The notes beneath the pieces are model-generated. The model was not told the DNA's origin and did no database searches. It saw only the letters and a list, made by a program, of their open reading frames with translations. A stretch of 64,000 nt of DNA from NCBI RefSeq assembly GCF_022179445.1, contig NZ_BPQU01000002.1:124001-188000 (forward strand), in the 5' to 3' direction. This DNA is from Methylobacterium mesophilicum. Its GTDB lineage: Bacteria > Pseudomonadota > Alphaproteobacteria > Rhizobiales > Beijerinckiaceae. Below are positions 1-8,867 of this stretch, one piece after another; the stretch's first letter is position 1, and every line of letters starts with the position of its first letter. Both the position numbers and the translations under genes were made by a program.

Positions 1-1146
1 AAGCCGACGGGCAAGCCGGGCCGCCTCAGCTTCACGCTGGTGGATGCCGGCCAGACCTACGAGCTGCGCGACTTCGCCCTCGACGCCGCCCCGGCCTCCG
101 CGCGCGGCAGCCTCACGATCAGCCCGGAGGGCGGCCTGGAGCGCGCCGACTTCACGAACGTCAAGCTGTCGCCGGGCGACGACCTGCGGGTGAGCCTCGA
201 CCGCACCGGCAACGGCTACAAGGTCGTGGTCCGCGGCGCGGTGGTCGATGCGCGCCCGTTCCTCAAATCCCTGGGCGGCCCGGACGCCAAGGGCGGCAAG
301 GAGGCGAAGGAGTCCAACCCGAAGGATGTCGACGCCGACATCCAGGTGCCGATCGTGGCGGGCTTCAACGACGAGGCGCTGACCAACGCCAACCTGCGGC
401 TGTCGCTGCACGGCCGGACCCTGCGGGCGGCCAACATCACCGGGCGCTTCCGCGCGGCGGCGTTCGCCGCCAGCGTCACAAGGGGCGAGCGCGGCGTGCC
501 GACGCTGGCCGTCGAGTCGGCCGATGCCGGCGCGACGCTGCGCTTCGTCGACGTCTACCGGCGGATGTATGGCGGGCGCCTCACCGCCGGGATCGGCCTC
601 AACGACGGCCCGCAGGCCGGCGTGGTCCAGATCCGGGACTTCTCGCTCCGCAACGAGCCGGCCCTGTCGAGCATCATGGCGCAGGGACCGGAGCCCTCCG
701 AGGCGGAGACGGTCCGCGGCCGCCGCATCGCCCCGGGCCGGGCGGCCGGCGACGTCACGTTCGACCGGATGCGGGCCAACTTCGTGCGCAGCGGCAGCCG
801 GGTCGACTTCAGCGACGCGGCGATCTCGAACGCCGCGATGGGCTTCACCCTGTCGGGCTGGCTCGATACCGGCCGGGAGCGCACGGACATGACCGGCACC
901 TTCGTGCCGCTCTACGGTCTCAACAACGTCGCCTCGCAGTTGCCGCTGCTCGGGCCGCTGCTCGGGGGCGGGCACAACGAGGGCCTGTTCGCGGTGAACT
1001 TCCGCGTCTCCGGCAAGCTCGCCTCGCCGGACGTGAGCGTGAACCCGCTCTCGGCGATCGCCCCGGGCTTCCTGCGCAAGCTGTTCAGCGCCGGCGGTGG
1101 CCCCTTCGCGGACGGCGTGCCGCCGGTGCCGCAGGGGGAGCGGTAG
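1..1146 (+). CDS. AsmA/DUF3971-like envelope protein, C-terminal part
   Basis: The reading frame is open from base 1, so the true start lies upstream and only about 381 C-terminal residues are visible. The GTG at 40 is internal. The sequence has the alternating hydrophobic pattern and repeated GxLT, ANLRLSLHGR and FTLSGWLD segments seen in the beta-rich repeats of AsmA/YhdP/DUF3971 proteins. It ends with a Gly/Leu-rich stretch (PLLGPLLGGG) and a short LSAIAPGFLRKLF segment typical of the C-terminus of this family. Such proteins are large inner-membrane-anchored periplasmic proteins linked to lipid transport to the outer membrane. The family call is from pattern recognition; the exact role is unknown. 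Confidence 0.7.
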   Translation, partial: KPTGKPGRLSFTLVDAGQTYELRDFALDAAPASARGSLTISPEGGLERADFTNVKLSPGDDLRVSLDRTGNGYKVVVRGAVVDARPFLKSLGGPDAKGGKEAKESNPKDVDADIQVPIVAGFNDEALTNANLRLSLHGRTLRAANITGRFRAAAFAASVTRGERGVPTLAVESADAGATLRFVDVYRRMYGGRLTAGIGLNDGPQAGVVQIRDFSLRNEPALSSIMAQGPEPSEAETVRGRRIAPGRAAGDVTFDRMRANFVRSGSRVDFSDAAISNAAMGFTLSGWLDTGRERTDMTGTFVPLYGLNNVASQLPLLGPLLGGGHNEGLFAVNFRVSGKLASPDVSVNPLSAIAPGFLRKLFSAGGGPFADGVPPVPQGER

Positions 1147-1225
1147 CGGGATCCCGGCCGGCAGCGCGTTCGCGAGCCGCGCCGTCATCGCGAGCGGGCA
1201 ACGATGGACGCCGTCACAGACGCAC

Positions 1226-1258
1226 AAAAAAGCCCGGCGCGGCGGACCGCACCGGGCT
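1226..1258 (-). terminator. Rho-independent terminator of fpr
   Basis: Read on the minus strand, an AGCCCGG stem pairs with CCGGGCT and is followed directly by a run of T (A-run 1226-1231 on the plus strand). It lies 21 bases past the fpr stop codon, the expected place. The upstream plus-strand gene could also end here, but the T-tract favours the minus strand. Confidence 0.75.
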
Positions 1259-1278
1259 GAACCCACAGTCCCAAAAAA

Positions 1279-2052
1279 CTACTTCTCGACGAAGGCCTTC
1301 TCGATCACGTAGTGGCCGCCCTCGCCGTGGTTGCCTTCCTCGTAGCCGCCATTGCTCAGCAGCTCGCGGGTGTCGCGGATCATGTCGGGGCTGCCGCAGA
1401 GCATGAAGCGGTCGTTCTCCACCGACATCGCCGGCAGGCCGATATCGGCGAACAGCTTGCCCGAGACCATCAGGTCGGTGATCCGGCCGCGGTTGCGGAA
1501 CGGCTCGCGGGTCACGGTGGGGTAGTAGATCAGCTGGTTCGAGATCATCTCGCCCAGGAACTCGTGCCTGGGCAGGGACTCGTTGATGGTCTCGCCGTAG
1601 GCCAGCTCCTGAACCTGGCGGCAGCCATGGACCAGCACGACCTTCTCGAACCGGTCGTAGGTCTCCGGATCCTTGATGATCGACAGGAACGGCGCGAGCC
1701 CCGTGCCGGTGCCGAGCAGGTAGAGGTTGCGGCCCGGCAGCAGGTTGTCGAGCACCAGGGTGCCGGTGGGCTTCTTGCCGACGATGATCGGGTCGCCGAC
1801 CTTGAGGTGCTGGAGCTTCGAGGTCAGCGGACCATCCTGGACCTTGATCGAGAAGAACTCGAGCTCCTCCTCGTAGTTGGCCGAGACCACCGAGTAGGCG
1901 CGCAGCAGCGGCCGACCCTCGACCTCGAGGCCGATCATGGTGAACTCGCCGTTGCGGAACCGGAACGCCGGATCCCGCGTGGTGCGGAACGAGAACAGGT
2001 TGTCGGTCCAGTGATGCACCGACAGAACGCGCTCCTCGTAGAACTTGCTCAT
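1279..2052 (-). CDS. fpr: Ferredoxin/flavodoxin-NADP+ reductase
   Basis: This 257-residue FAD enzyme transfers electrons between NADPH and ferredoxin or flavodoxin in the cytoplasm. The FAD-binding motif RAYSVVSA is at residues 51-58, the NADP-binding GTGTGLAPF at 114-122, and CGSPDM is near the C-terminus. The protein ends in AFVEK, the aromatic-containing tail typical of the bacterial subclass. The start MSKFYEERV was chosen because it gives the normal family length; the frame is open for 67 more codons upstream, but that part is low-complexity. The gene stands alone and is followed by a strong terminator. Fpr often responds to oxidative stress, but no operator was identified. Confidence 0.93.
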   Translation of the reverse strand: MSKFYEERVLSVHHWTDNLFSFRTTRDPAFRFRNGEFTMIGLEVEGRPLLRAYSVVSANYEEELEFFSIKVQDGPLTSKLQHLKVGDPIIVGKKPTGTLVLDNLLPGRNLYLLGTGTGLAPFLSIIKDPETYDRFEKVVLVHGCRQVQELAYGETINESLPRHEFLGEMISNQLIYYPTVTREPFRNRGRITDLMVSGKLFADIGLPAMSVENDRFMLCGSPDMIRDTRELLSNGGYEEGNHGEGGHYVIEKAFVEK

Positions 2053-2294
2053 CGACGGATCAGTCCTCGAATCCTCTGATGCTCGGCCCACGCCCCCGAT
2101 GGATCGGGGCGCATGGGGTTCGGCGGGCGGCCGCCGCCCCGCGGCTGCGGGGGCGGACCCCGGGAGCGGTCTCGCCGGGATCCGGACGTCGAACCCCTTA
2201 TCGGATGCTTCTTTCGCAGTTGCAGCACGCTCGTCAAGGCGCGCCAGGATCACACCTGCCGAAGAAGTGAATCGCCTGGAATCGTTCGAATATT

Positions 2295-3245
2295 TTAACC
2301 GGCGGTGACCGGCCGGAGCGGGTTCAGCCCCGCCTCGATCTCAGCGCGGCGCGGCTCCAGGAACGGCGGCAGGGCGAGGCGCGCGCCGAGGCTCTCCAAT
2401 GGCTCGTCGGCGGTGAAGCCCGGCCCGTCGGTGGCGATCTCGAACAGGATGCCGTTGGGCTCGCGGAAATACAGGCTGCGGAAGTAGTAGCGGTCCACCG
2501 GCCCGCTGCTCGGGACCCGGGCGGCCTTCAGCCGGTCGGCCCAGGCTCCGTACTCCGCGTCGGGGATGCGGAAGGCGACGTGGTGGACCGCGCCCGCACC
2601 TTGCTGCGCCGGCGCCGACGCATCGGCCAGGAGTTGGACCTCGGCGGCGGGGCCTCCGGGGCCCATGGCGTAGACCTCGACCGGACCGTCGCCGGTCTCG
2701 AAACTGCGCGCCCGGCGCATGCCGAGCAGATCGGTCAGCACGGCGGCCGTCCGGGACGGGTCCGGCACGGACAGGCGGATCGGGCCCAGCCCGCGAATCT
2801 GGTAGGCCGCGGGCACCGGCGAGGCGTCCCAGGGATGCTCCGGGCCGGTGCCGCCGTCATCGACCAGGGCGAGGCGCTGGCCCTCGGGATCCTCGAAATC
2901 GACGGTGAGGCGCCCATCGCGCAGGGCGGGCTCGGCCACCACGGCCCCGGCGTCACGCAGGCGCGCGTACCACCACGCCACCGCGCCCTCGCCCGGCACG
3001 CGCAGATGGGTGCGGGTGATGCTGTTCGACCCGCGCCGCTCGGGGGGCGCCGGCCAGTCGAAGAAGGTGATGTCGCTGCCCGGGCTCGCCAGGCCATCGG
3101 CGTAGAACAGGTGATAGGCCGAGACGTCGTCCTGGTTCACGGTCTTCTTCACCAGCCGCAGGCCGAGCGTGCCGGTGTAGAACGCCACGTTCTCGGCCGC
3201 GCGGGCGGTCACCGCGGTGAGGTGATGGATGCCGGTGAGCTGCAT
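2295..3245 (-). CDS. Ring-cleaving dioxygenase of the VOC (glyoxalase) superfamily
   Basis: The 316-residue protein contains two vicinal-oxygen-chelate modules. The predicted metal ligands are His in GIHHLT (residues 6-10), His in VHHVAF (220-225) and Glu in GILFEIATD (Glu269). The layout and length match the MhqO/LinE-like family that opens hydroquinone or catechol rings with Fe(II) and oxygen. The substrate cannot be told from the sequence. It is divergent from the HigA gene, with about 130 bases between them, and downstream of fpr with its own promoter region likely. Members of this family are often induced by quinones. Confidence 0.82.
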   Translation of the reverse strand: MQLTGIHHLTAVTARAAENVAFYTGTLGLRLVKKTVNQDDVSAYHLFYADGLASPGSDITFFDWPAPPERRGSNSITRTHLRVPGEGAVAWWYARLRDAGAVVAEPALRDGRLTVDFEDPEGQRLALVDDGGTGPEHPWDASPVPAAYQIRGLGPIRLSVPDPSRTAAVLTDLLGMRRARSFETGDGPVEVYAMGPGGPAAEVQLLADASAPAQQGAGAVHHVAFRIPDAEYGAWADRLKAARVPSSGPVDRYYFRSLYFREPNGILFEIATDGPGFTADEPLESLGARLALPPFLEPRRAEIEAGLNPLRPVTAG

Positions 3246-3377
3246 GGCTTTTCGTGTGGGTCCCCGCTCCGAAGCGCCTCAGGTGGGGTTCGGGCGACGG
3301 CGTTGCGAGCGCAAAGCTGGATTGCAGTGGGCGTAAGGGGGTAGACTGCGCTGCCCCGCTCCCATGGGAGACACCCG

Positions 3378-3698
3378 ATGGCCGTCGCGTATGAGACCGA
3401 CACCGTCCTGCCGCCGCTGCATCCCGGCGAGGTGCTGCGCGAGGACTTCCTGATTCCCCTCGGCCTGTCGGCCGGCACGGTGGCGCGGGCCTGCCGCGTC
3501 CCGCGAACCCGGATCGAGCGGATCGCCGCCGAGCAGATCGGAGTCTCGACCGACACGGCGCTGCGTCTTAGCCGCTATTTCGGCACGAGCGCAGAGTTCT
3601 GGCTCAACCTCCAGCGTCAGTACGAGGTGGAGACGCTGAGCCTCAGCATCGGGCCGGAGATCGCGCGGATCGCGCCGCTTGCCCCCGCGGCGGCCTGA
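3378..3698 (+). CDS. higA: HigA-family antitoxin, apparently orphan
   Basis: The 106-residue protein begins with the family hallmark LHPGEVLREDFLIPLGLS, followed by a Cro/C1-type helix-turn-helix: RACRVPRTRIERIAAEQ and the closing STDTALRLSRYFGTSAEFWLNLQ segment. HigA antitoxins neutralise the HigB RNase and repress their own promoter. HigB normally sits just upstream, but only about 130 bases separate this gene from the divergent dioxygenase and no RelE-like frame is present on either side. It may be a solitary regulator or the remnant of a HigBA module. Confidence 0.85.
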   Translation: MAVAYETDTVLPPLHPGEVLREDFLIPLGLSAGTVARACRVPRTRIERIAAEQIGVSTDTALRLSRYFGTSAEFWLNLQRQYEVETLSLSIGPEIARIAPLAPAAA

Positions 3699-3755
3699 AC
3701 CTCAGAGCCCGACCGGCCGGCGCCTTTTCTGATCGACGCGCTTCGTCACGCAGCG

Positions 3756-4049
3756 TTACGACTTCCCCGCACCCGGCAAAAGCCTGCGGGCGGCGTGGCG
3801 AAACCGCTGCACCACGATTTCCTCGTCATCGGCAAAGTCATCGATGTGATAGGGGTAGGGCGTAAGGAAGACGCGGCGCACGCCCGGGATCGAGGTCTTC
3901 CTTCCGGCGTGAGGATGATCCCGCACGACGGCCAGAACCGCCGTCAGCCGGGCCTCGACCTTGGCCGCGCCCTAAGGGGATTGCGCCGCGATGTAACCCA
4001 GGGCGCGGTCGATCTGCTGCAGGGCGCGCCTTTGAAACCGCAGCGTCAA
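3756..4049 (-). pseudogene. parE: ParE/RelE-type toxin with an in-frame stop
   Basis: Reading from a TTG that overlaps the antitoxin stop, the frame is LTLRFQRRALQQIDRALGYI, then a TAG at codon 26 (plus-strand bases 3972-3974), and then an intact remainder of 71 codons ending in TAA. That remainder contains the ParE-like features HPHAGRKT, GVRRVFLTPYPYHID and EEIVVQRFRHAARR. The total of 97 residues plus stop is a normal ParE length, and nothing but the stop breaks the frame. The toxin is therefore probably inactive, unless the stop is read through or a short C-terminal product is made from an internal start. The antitoxin gene directly upstream is intact. Confidence 0.8.
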
Positions 4050-4273
4050 AGGCGGTATTTGGACAGGACCGCTTCGACCTCGGCTTCAGTCGCGAAGTCG
4101 CCGCGCGCCCTTTCGGCCTGCGCCTCGATCAGGTCGGCCTCTTCGTCCGGTGTCAGCGCGATCACCGCATCGTCCCGGCCCGCATAGGCGAGCACCATGC
4201 GGGCGATCTCGTCCTGCATCTCGGAGGACAGTGCGCGGGCGGTCTGCACTGCGCGATCCAGAAGCTCGGTCAT
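4046..4273 (-). CDS. Antitoxin of a ParE-type module
   Basis: This small acidic protein of 75 residues starts with MTELLDRAVQTARALSSEMQ and contains LTPDEEADLIEAQAERARGD and EVEAVLSKYRL. The pattern is typical of addiction-module antitoxins paired with RelE/ParE toxins: an N-terminal helix and then acidic helices that wrap the toxin. A GTG 15 bases further upstream is an alternative start. Its stop codon overlaps the start of the broken toxin gene, so the two were one translationally coupled operon. The gene itself is undamaged. The toxin is probably dead, so any current role would be autoregulation or neutralising related toxins. Confidence 0.75.
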   Translation of the reverse strand: MTELLDRAVQTARALSSEMQDEIARMVLAYAGRDDAVIALTPDEEADLIEAQAERARGDFATEAEVEAVLSKYRL

Positions 4274-4321
4274 GACCGCATTCTGCACCCGATCGCCGCC
4301 CGGAAAAAGCGGCCTCGACCG

Positions 4322-5614
4322 TCAGAGCCCGACCGGGCGGCCGGCAGCGACCACCAGCATCTTCCCGTCCGCAAAAGTCCGGGCGGCGGCGCGGCGGATG
4401 TCGGCCTGGGTCACGGCCGAGACCAGGGCGTTGCGGCGGGCGATGTAGTCCATGCCCAATTCCTCGAAGGCGATCTGCACCAGCTGGTGGGCGATCTTGG
4501 TCGAGGTGTCGAAGCCGAGTGCGTAGGAGCCGGTGAGGTAGTCCTTGGCCTTCTGCAGCTCGTCGTCGTCGGGGCCATCCGTGATCAGCCGGCCGATCTC
4601 GTCGCCGATCACCGACAAAGCCTCGCCGACGCGCTCGTTCTTGGTGGCGGTGTAGCCCCAGGTCATCGCGGCCGAGCGGTGGCTGACCAGCGAGGTCCCG
4701 ACCGAGTAGGCCAGCCCGCGCTTCTCGCGCACCTCCTGGAACAACCGCGAGGTGAAGGCGCCGCCGCCCAGGATATGGTTGAGGACGTAGGCCGGGATGA
4801 AGTCCGGGTCGCGCCAGGGCACGCCGGCCATGCCGAAGCGGATCACCGATTGCGGCACGTCGAGGTCCACGACGATGCGCTTGCCGAGTTCCTGCACCTC
4901 GGTGCGCGGCACCGCCTTCAGTGCCCCGGCCTCGGGCAGGACCCCGAAGGCGCGGTTCAGGCCCTCGGCCAGCTGCTCGGCCCCGATGGCGCCGACCGCG
5001 GCGACCTTCACCCGGCCGCGTCCGATGATCCGGGCATGCATCTCCAAAAGGTCGTCCCGGGTGATGGTGGCGACGCTCTCGACCGTGCCCGAAGAGGGCC
5101 GGGCATAGGCGTGGCCGGCGAACGCCTCCTTGAAGAACCGGCGCGAGGCCAGCACGCCCGGATCGTTCTGCTGGTAGCGCAGTCCGGCGATCACCTGGCC
5201 GCGGACGCGCTCGATCGCGTCCGGGTCGAGGCGCGGCTTGGCCAGCGCCAGGGCGAGGAGCGCGATGCCCTCGTCGGCGTGCTTGACCAGCATCTTGAGC
5301 GAGCCGCCGACCGCGTCGGGGCCGGCATGGAAGGACAACTCGATCGCCCGGGCAGCCAGCCGCTCCTGGAAGGCGTCGGAGGTGAGGTCGCCGGCGCCCT
5401 CGTCGAGGAGCCGGGCCAGCATCTGGGCGCAGCCGGCCTTGCCGGCGGGATCCTGGGCGGCGCCGCCCTCGAACGTGAAGGCCAGCGCGATCATCGGCAC
5501 CACGGGGGATTCGACGTGCCACGCCTCGATGCCCGCGGCGGTCGTCACCGGCAGGGCCGTGGTGGGGGAATTCTCGGGGGCGGCGGTGTCGACAAAGGTC
5601 TCGGCGACGCTCAT
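4322..5614 (-). CDS. pqqG: M16-family protease partner subunit, PqqG-like
   Basis: This 430-residue protein has the M16 (pitrilysin) fold pattern but lacks the zinc-binding HxxEH. The corresponding region reads GCAQMLARLLDEGAG (residues 61-75). It keeps the non-catalytic subunit hallmark FTSRLFQEVREKRGLAYSV, whose Arg and Tyr contribute to substrate binding in M16 heterodimers. It lies 110 bases downstream of the zinc-containing subunit. In Methylorubrum extorquens a PqqF/PqqG pair of this design is known to cut the PqqA peptide during PQQ synthesis, and the same role is inferred here. A general processing-peptidase role cannot be excluded, because the pqqABCDE genes are not in the window. 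Confidence 0.8.
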   Translation of the reverse strand: MSVAETFVDTAAPENSPTTALPVTTAAGIEAWHVESPVVPMIALAFTFEGGAAQDPAGKAGCAQMLARLLDEGAGDLTSDAFQERLAARAIELSFHAGPDAVGGSLKMLVKHADEGIALLALALAKPRLDPDAIERVRGQVIAGLRYQQNDPGVLASRRFFKEAFAGHAYARPSSGTVESVATITRDDLLEMHARIIGRGRVKVAAVGAIGAEQLAEGLNRAFGVLPEAGALKAVPRTEVQELGKRIVVDLDVPQSVIRFGMAGVPWRDPDFIPAYVLNHILGGGAFTSRLFQEVREKRGLAYSVGTSLVSHRSAAMTWGYTATKNERVGEALSVIGDEIGRLITDGPDDDELQKAKDYLTGSYALGFDTSTKIAHQLVQIAFEELGMDYIARRNALVSAVTQADIRRAAARTFADGKMLVVAAGRPVGL

Positions 5615-5723
5615 GGGAACCTCTTTTTCATCGTGTCACGGGCGGCGGAGCCGGTCGACGCTCACGGCCTGATGCAGGTCCCGACGGGGCCAAAAACCGC
5701 CCGCCGGGACGCGCCCGAAAGAA

Positions 5724-7133
5724 CTATTCCGCCGCCATCGCGACCGGGGCGTCGGGGTCCTGAGCCTTGGTCAGGTAGCCGGTGACCGAGCGGGACGGGG
5801 TCAGCCAGCGCTCGGCGGCGGCCTTGAGGCGCTCCTGCGAGACCGCCTCGATGTCGGTCGGCCAGCGGCGGACCTCCTCGATGGTCTCGCCGATCGCCAG
5901 CGCGGAACCGTAGATCCGGGCGAGCGAGGACTGGCTGTCGGAGGAGTAGACGGTCTCGGCCACCAGCCGGGTCTTGGCCCGCTCGATCGCCTCGGCGCCG
6001 AGCGCCTCCGCGGGGGCGCGGCGCAGGATCTTGTCCACGGCCTCCTCCAGCGCCTCCAGGGAGACGCCCTCGGCCGGCACCGCGTAGACGGAGAACCGGG
6101 TCTCGTCGATCGCCGAGCCCATGTACCAGGCGCCGGCATTCACCGCGAGGCCGGTCTCCATGACCAGCTTGCGGTAGAGGTAGGAGGTCGAGCCGCCGCC
6201 CAGCACCTCGGCGAGCAGCTCGAGGTCGTGGCAGCCGCCGTCGCGGGCGGTGATGCAGGAGGGGGTCAGGTAGAGCCGCTGCAGGGTCGGCTGCTCGACC
6301 TTCGGGTCGGCGACCGCGACCCGGCGCAGGGCCTTGGGCTCGGGCTCGCGGGCGCGCAGGCGCTGGGGCCGGGCGCCGGTGGGCGCGACGCGGCCGTAGG
6401 TCTCGTCGGCGAGCCGGCGGACCTCGTCCGGGGTCACGTCCCCGGCCACCACCAGGATCGCGTTCTCGGGGGTGTAGAAGCGCTTGTAATAGGCCAGCGC
6501 GTGCTCGCGGTTCAGGCCCTCGATCTCGTGCATCCAGCCGATGATCGGCGTTCCGTAGGGGTGGTGCACGAACAGCGAGGCGGCCATCGCCTCGGAGAGC
6601 TGGGCGGAGGGGTCGGTCTCGACCCGCATGCGCCGCTCCTCGAGCACCACGTCGCGCTCGGGGGCGACCACGGCGTCGTCGAGGACGAGGCCGCCCATGC
6701 GGTCGGCCTCGAACGCCATCATGGTGCCGAGATGGTCGCGGGCGACCCGCTGGAAGTAGGCGGTGTAGTCGTAGCTGGTGAACGCGTTCTCCTGGCCGCC
6801 GAGGCCCGAGACCGCCTTCGAGAAGGCCCCCACCGGGTGCTTCTCGGTGCCCTTGAACATCAGGTGCTCGAGGAAGTGGGCGATGCCCGACTGGCCCAAC
6901 GGATCATCGGCCGAGCCGTTGCGATACCAGATCATGTGGGTCGCGACGGGGGCCCGGTGATCGGGCACCACCACCACGTCGAGGCCGTTGTCGAGGGTGA
7001 AGGCCGTGACTTCGGGTCCGCCCGCCTCGGAGCGCCCGAACGGCGCGGCCTCGCCCCGGCCGGCGCTGCCGCCGTAGGGCGAGCCCGGACGCGGCGGGAA
7101 GAGGGTGGGCGTCGCCTTCCTGAACAGGTGCAT
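5724..7133 (-). CDS. pqqF: Zinc M16 protease catalytic subunit, PqqF-like
   Basis: The 469-residue protein carries the inverted zinc motif HFLEH (residues 86-90), followed by MFKGTEKHP and ENAFTSYDYTAYF as in active pitrilysin-family proteases. A further conserved Glu lies in the VVLEERRMRVETDPSAQL region. The N-terminal 40 residues are Gly/Pro-rich and show no clear signal peptide. It is co-directional with the inactive subunit downstream and with an exported protein, lspA and ileS upstream. By analogy with the two-component protease of Methylorubrum extorquens it should act with PqqG on the PQQ precursor peptide PqqA. Confidence 0.82.
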   Translation of the reverse strand: MHLFRKATPTLFPPRPGSPYGGSAGRGEAAPFGRSEAGGPEVTAFTLDNGLDVVVVPDHRAPVATHMIWYRNGSADDPLGQSGIAHFLEHLMFKGTEKHPVGAFSKAVSGLGGQENAFTSYDYTAYFQRVARDHLGTMMAFEADRMGGLVLDDAVVAPERDVVLEERRMRVETDPSAQLSEAMAASLFVHHPYGTPIIGWMHEIEGLNREHALAYYKRFYTPENAILVVAGDVTPDEVRRLADETYGRVAPTGARPQRLRAREPEPKALRRVAVADPKVEQPTLQRLYLTPSCITARDGGCHDLELLAEVLGGGSTSYLYRKLVMETGLAVNAGAWYMGSAIDETRFSVYAVPAEGVSLEALEEAVDKILRRAPAEALGAEAIERAKTRLVAETVYSSDSQSSLARIYGSALAIGETIEEVRRWPTDIEAVSQERLKAAAERWLTPSRSVTGYLTKAQDPDAPVAMAAE

Positions 7134-7293
7134 TCCGCTTTCCTTTTGCCGGCCCCGTGCCGGCGACGCCCCTGACCGGAACGCCCGCGTGGATCGGGGC
7201 CGTCCTCGTCTCCGGCCGGCAAGAGCCGTACCGGGACAGACATGTCATGTTGCCATGCCGGGCCGCCGTTGCAACGGCGCCACAGCCTGATGG

Positions 7294-7956
7294 TTACTGC
7301 TGGGCCCGCTGGCGCTGGTAGGCCCGGGGGTCGGCCTCGTCGCGCTCGCGGCTGGCGTTGTTGATCGGGTCCCGCGACGGCGGCTGGGCCAGCTTCTTCG
7401 GAGATTGCCGGTAGCCGGTGGGCGGATCGGTCAGGATGTCCCGGGCCGGCTCGACATCCGAGGGCTCGGCGTTGGCGCTCTTGCCCTTCAGCAGGTCGAA
7501 CGGGCTGAGCAGGCTGTCGTCGCGGTTGGTGTCGCCCGGCTTGCGCTCGGCCTCGGTGGTGACGCTCGCCCCGGCGCGGCGGCCGTTGCGGATCTCGTCC
7601 ACCGACAGGGTGGCGTTGTTGTCGTCGTAGCGGCCGCGTGCCTGGTTGCCCACCGGGCGCCGCCGCTCGGCAGCCGCGCGCTCGCGCTCGACGATCTCGG
7701 GATCCTTGGGCCAGGCGGTGCTGGTGGAGCGGGCCCGGGGCTGGGGCAGGACCTTGCCGTCGAGCTTGGGCGGCATCACCAGCGGCGGGCGCTCGTGATA
7801 GTCGATCGGGTCCTGGCGCTTCTCCAGGAGGCCGATGCCGGAGAGCGCGTCGCGCATGAACTCGCCGCGCTCCTGCGCCTGCGCGCCGCCGGCCAGCAGC
7901 GGCGCCAACGCGACCGCGGCGGAGAGGATGAGACGAAGCCTGCGATGCCCGGTCAT
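7294..7956 (-). CDS. Exported hypothetical protein between lspA and pqqF
   Basis: This 220-residue protein starts with a clear signal peptide: basic MTGHRRLRL, a hydrophobic Leu/Ala core and a cleavage site after GGAQAQ. The mature part is hydrophilic, rich in Arg, Asp and Pro, and has no recognised domain. An unusual DRD/NNAS-rich C-terminus suggests disorder. Its position between lspA and the M16 protease genes suggests it belongs to the same transcription unit. There is no Cys after the signal peptide, so it is not an LspA-type lipoprotein. The function is unknown. Confidence 0.75.
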   Translation of the reverse strand: MTGHRRLRLILSAAVALAPLLAGGAQAQERGEFMRDALSGIGLLEKRQDPIDYHERPPLVMPPKLDGKVLPQPRARSTSTAWPKDPEIVERERAAAERRRPVGNQARGRYDDNNATLSVDEIRNGRRAGASVTTEAERKPGDTNRDDSLLSPFDLLKGKSANAEPSDVEPARDILTDPPTGYRQSPKKLAQPPSRDPINNASRERDEADPRAYQRQRAQQ

Positions 7957-8116
7957 GCTGCCTCACGGGTTCCGGCCGGAAATCCGGCGCGGGGATGGCC
8001 GCCACGCGGCCTGATCCGACAGGTCCCGGCGTGGGACCGGTTTCCGGCGATCGTATGGCGCCTTGACCGCATCGCACCAGAGCCTTGAGGCAACTGGGGC
8101 CTGTGTGTTGCGCGAA

Positions 8117-8647
8117 TCATAGGCGAGGGGCCGTATCGGTCCGGGCCGGGCCGGTCTTGGCCGGATCCTTGGACGTACCGCGCCCGGCTGGGCTCAGGCT
8201 GTCGAGGACCAGCCCGATCACCCCGGCGACGATCGCCGCGTCGGCCACGTTGAACACGTACCAAGACCAGCCGCCGGCATGCAGGTGGACGAAGTCGAAC
8301 ACCGCCCCGTAGGCGGCCCGGTCGATGGCGTTGCCGAGCGCGCCGCCGACGATCAGCCCCAGCGCCACGGCGAGCAGCCGCGACCCGGCCCGGGTCATCC
8401 AGATGCCGAGGCCGAGCGCGGCGGCGAGCGACAGGATCACCAGGAACCAGCGCCCGGCGCCGCTCTCCTGCTGGAACAGCCCGTAGGAGACGCCGCGATT
8501 CCAGACCACCACGAAGTCGGCGAACGGCGCCAGCCGCCAGGGCTGGGTCAGCACGAGGTCGGTGCCGAAATAGAGCCCAAGCTTGGAGGCCTGGTCGAGG
8601 ACCAGGGTCAGGAACAGGGCCAGCAGGCCGGCGCGGGTGGGGGTCAT
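8117..8647 (-). CDS. lspA: Lipoprotein signal peptidase (signal peptidase II)
   Basis: This 176-residue inner-membrane aspartyl protease removes signal peptides from diacylglyceryl-modified prolipoproteins. Four hydrophobic segments are visible. The two catalytic aspartates lie in GNAIDR (Asp109) and FNVAD (Asp136), and the conserved DQASK (18-22) and NRGVSYG (50-56) motifs are present. The C-terminal tail after LVLDS is about 25 residues of low-complexity Arg/Pro/Thr. lspA next to ileS is a common bacterial arrangement. Here the intergenic gap of about 220 bases is filled with palindromic repeats. Confidence 0.93.
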   Translation of the reverse strand: MTPTRAGLLALFLTLVLDQASKLGLYFGTDLVLTQPWRLAPFADFVVVWNRGVSYGLFQQESGAGRWFLVILSLAAALGLGIWMTRAGSRLLAVALGLIVGGALGNAIDRAAYGAVFDFVHLHAGGWSWYVFNVADAAIVAGVIGLVLDSLSPAGRGTSKDPAKTGPARTDTAPRL

Positions 8648-8670
8648 GGGCGGGGACCGGACACACGCGC

Positions 8671-8838
8671 CTCTCCCTCCCCCCTATGCGGGGGAGGGTA
8701 CCCCGCGAAGCAGGGGGGGAGAGGGGCAGCGCGACGCTTCAGGGTTTCACGCGTGTCGCGCGCTTTCCGGACACGGCGCTCCCCTCTCCCGACCCTCGCT
8801 GACGCGAGGCCCACCCTCCCCCGCAGAGGGGGGAGGGA
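8671..8838. repeat. Inverted pair of C/G-rich palindromic repeat units
   Basis: Two copies of a unit of about 60 bases (8671-8732 and 8776-8838) lie in opposite orientation, each built on CCTCCCCC...GCGGGGGAGGG stems. They fill the ileS-lspA gap. A related smaller pair sits between cysJ and cysI. The arrangement resembles REP/BIME elements and could form long hairpins in the ileS-lspA transcript. Confidence 0.75.
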
Positions 8839-8867
8839 GGCGTCGGCGGTGTAGGCGCCCAAAACAC

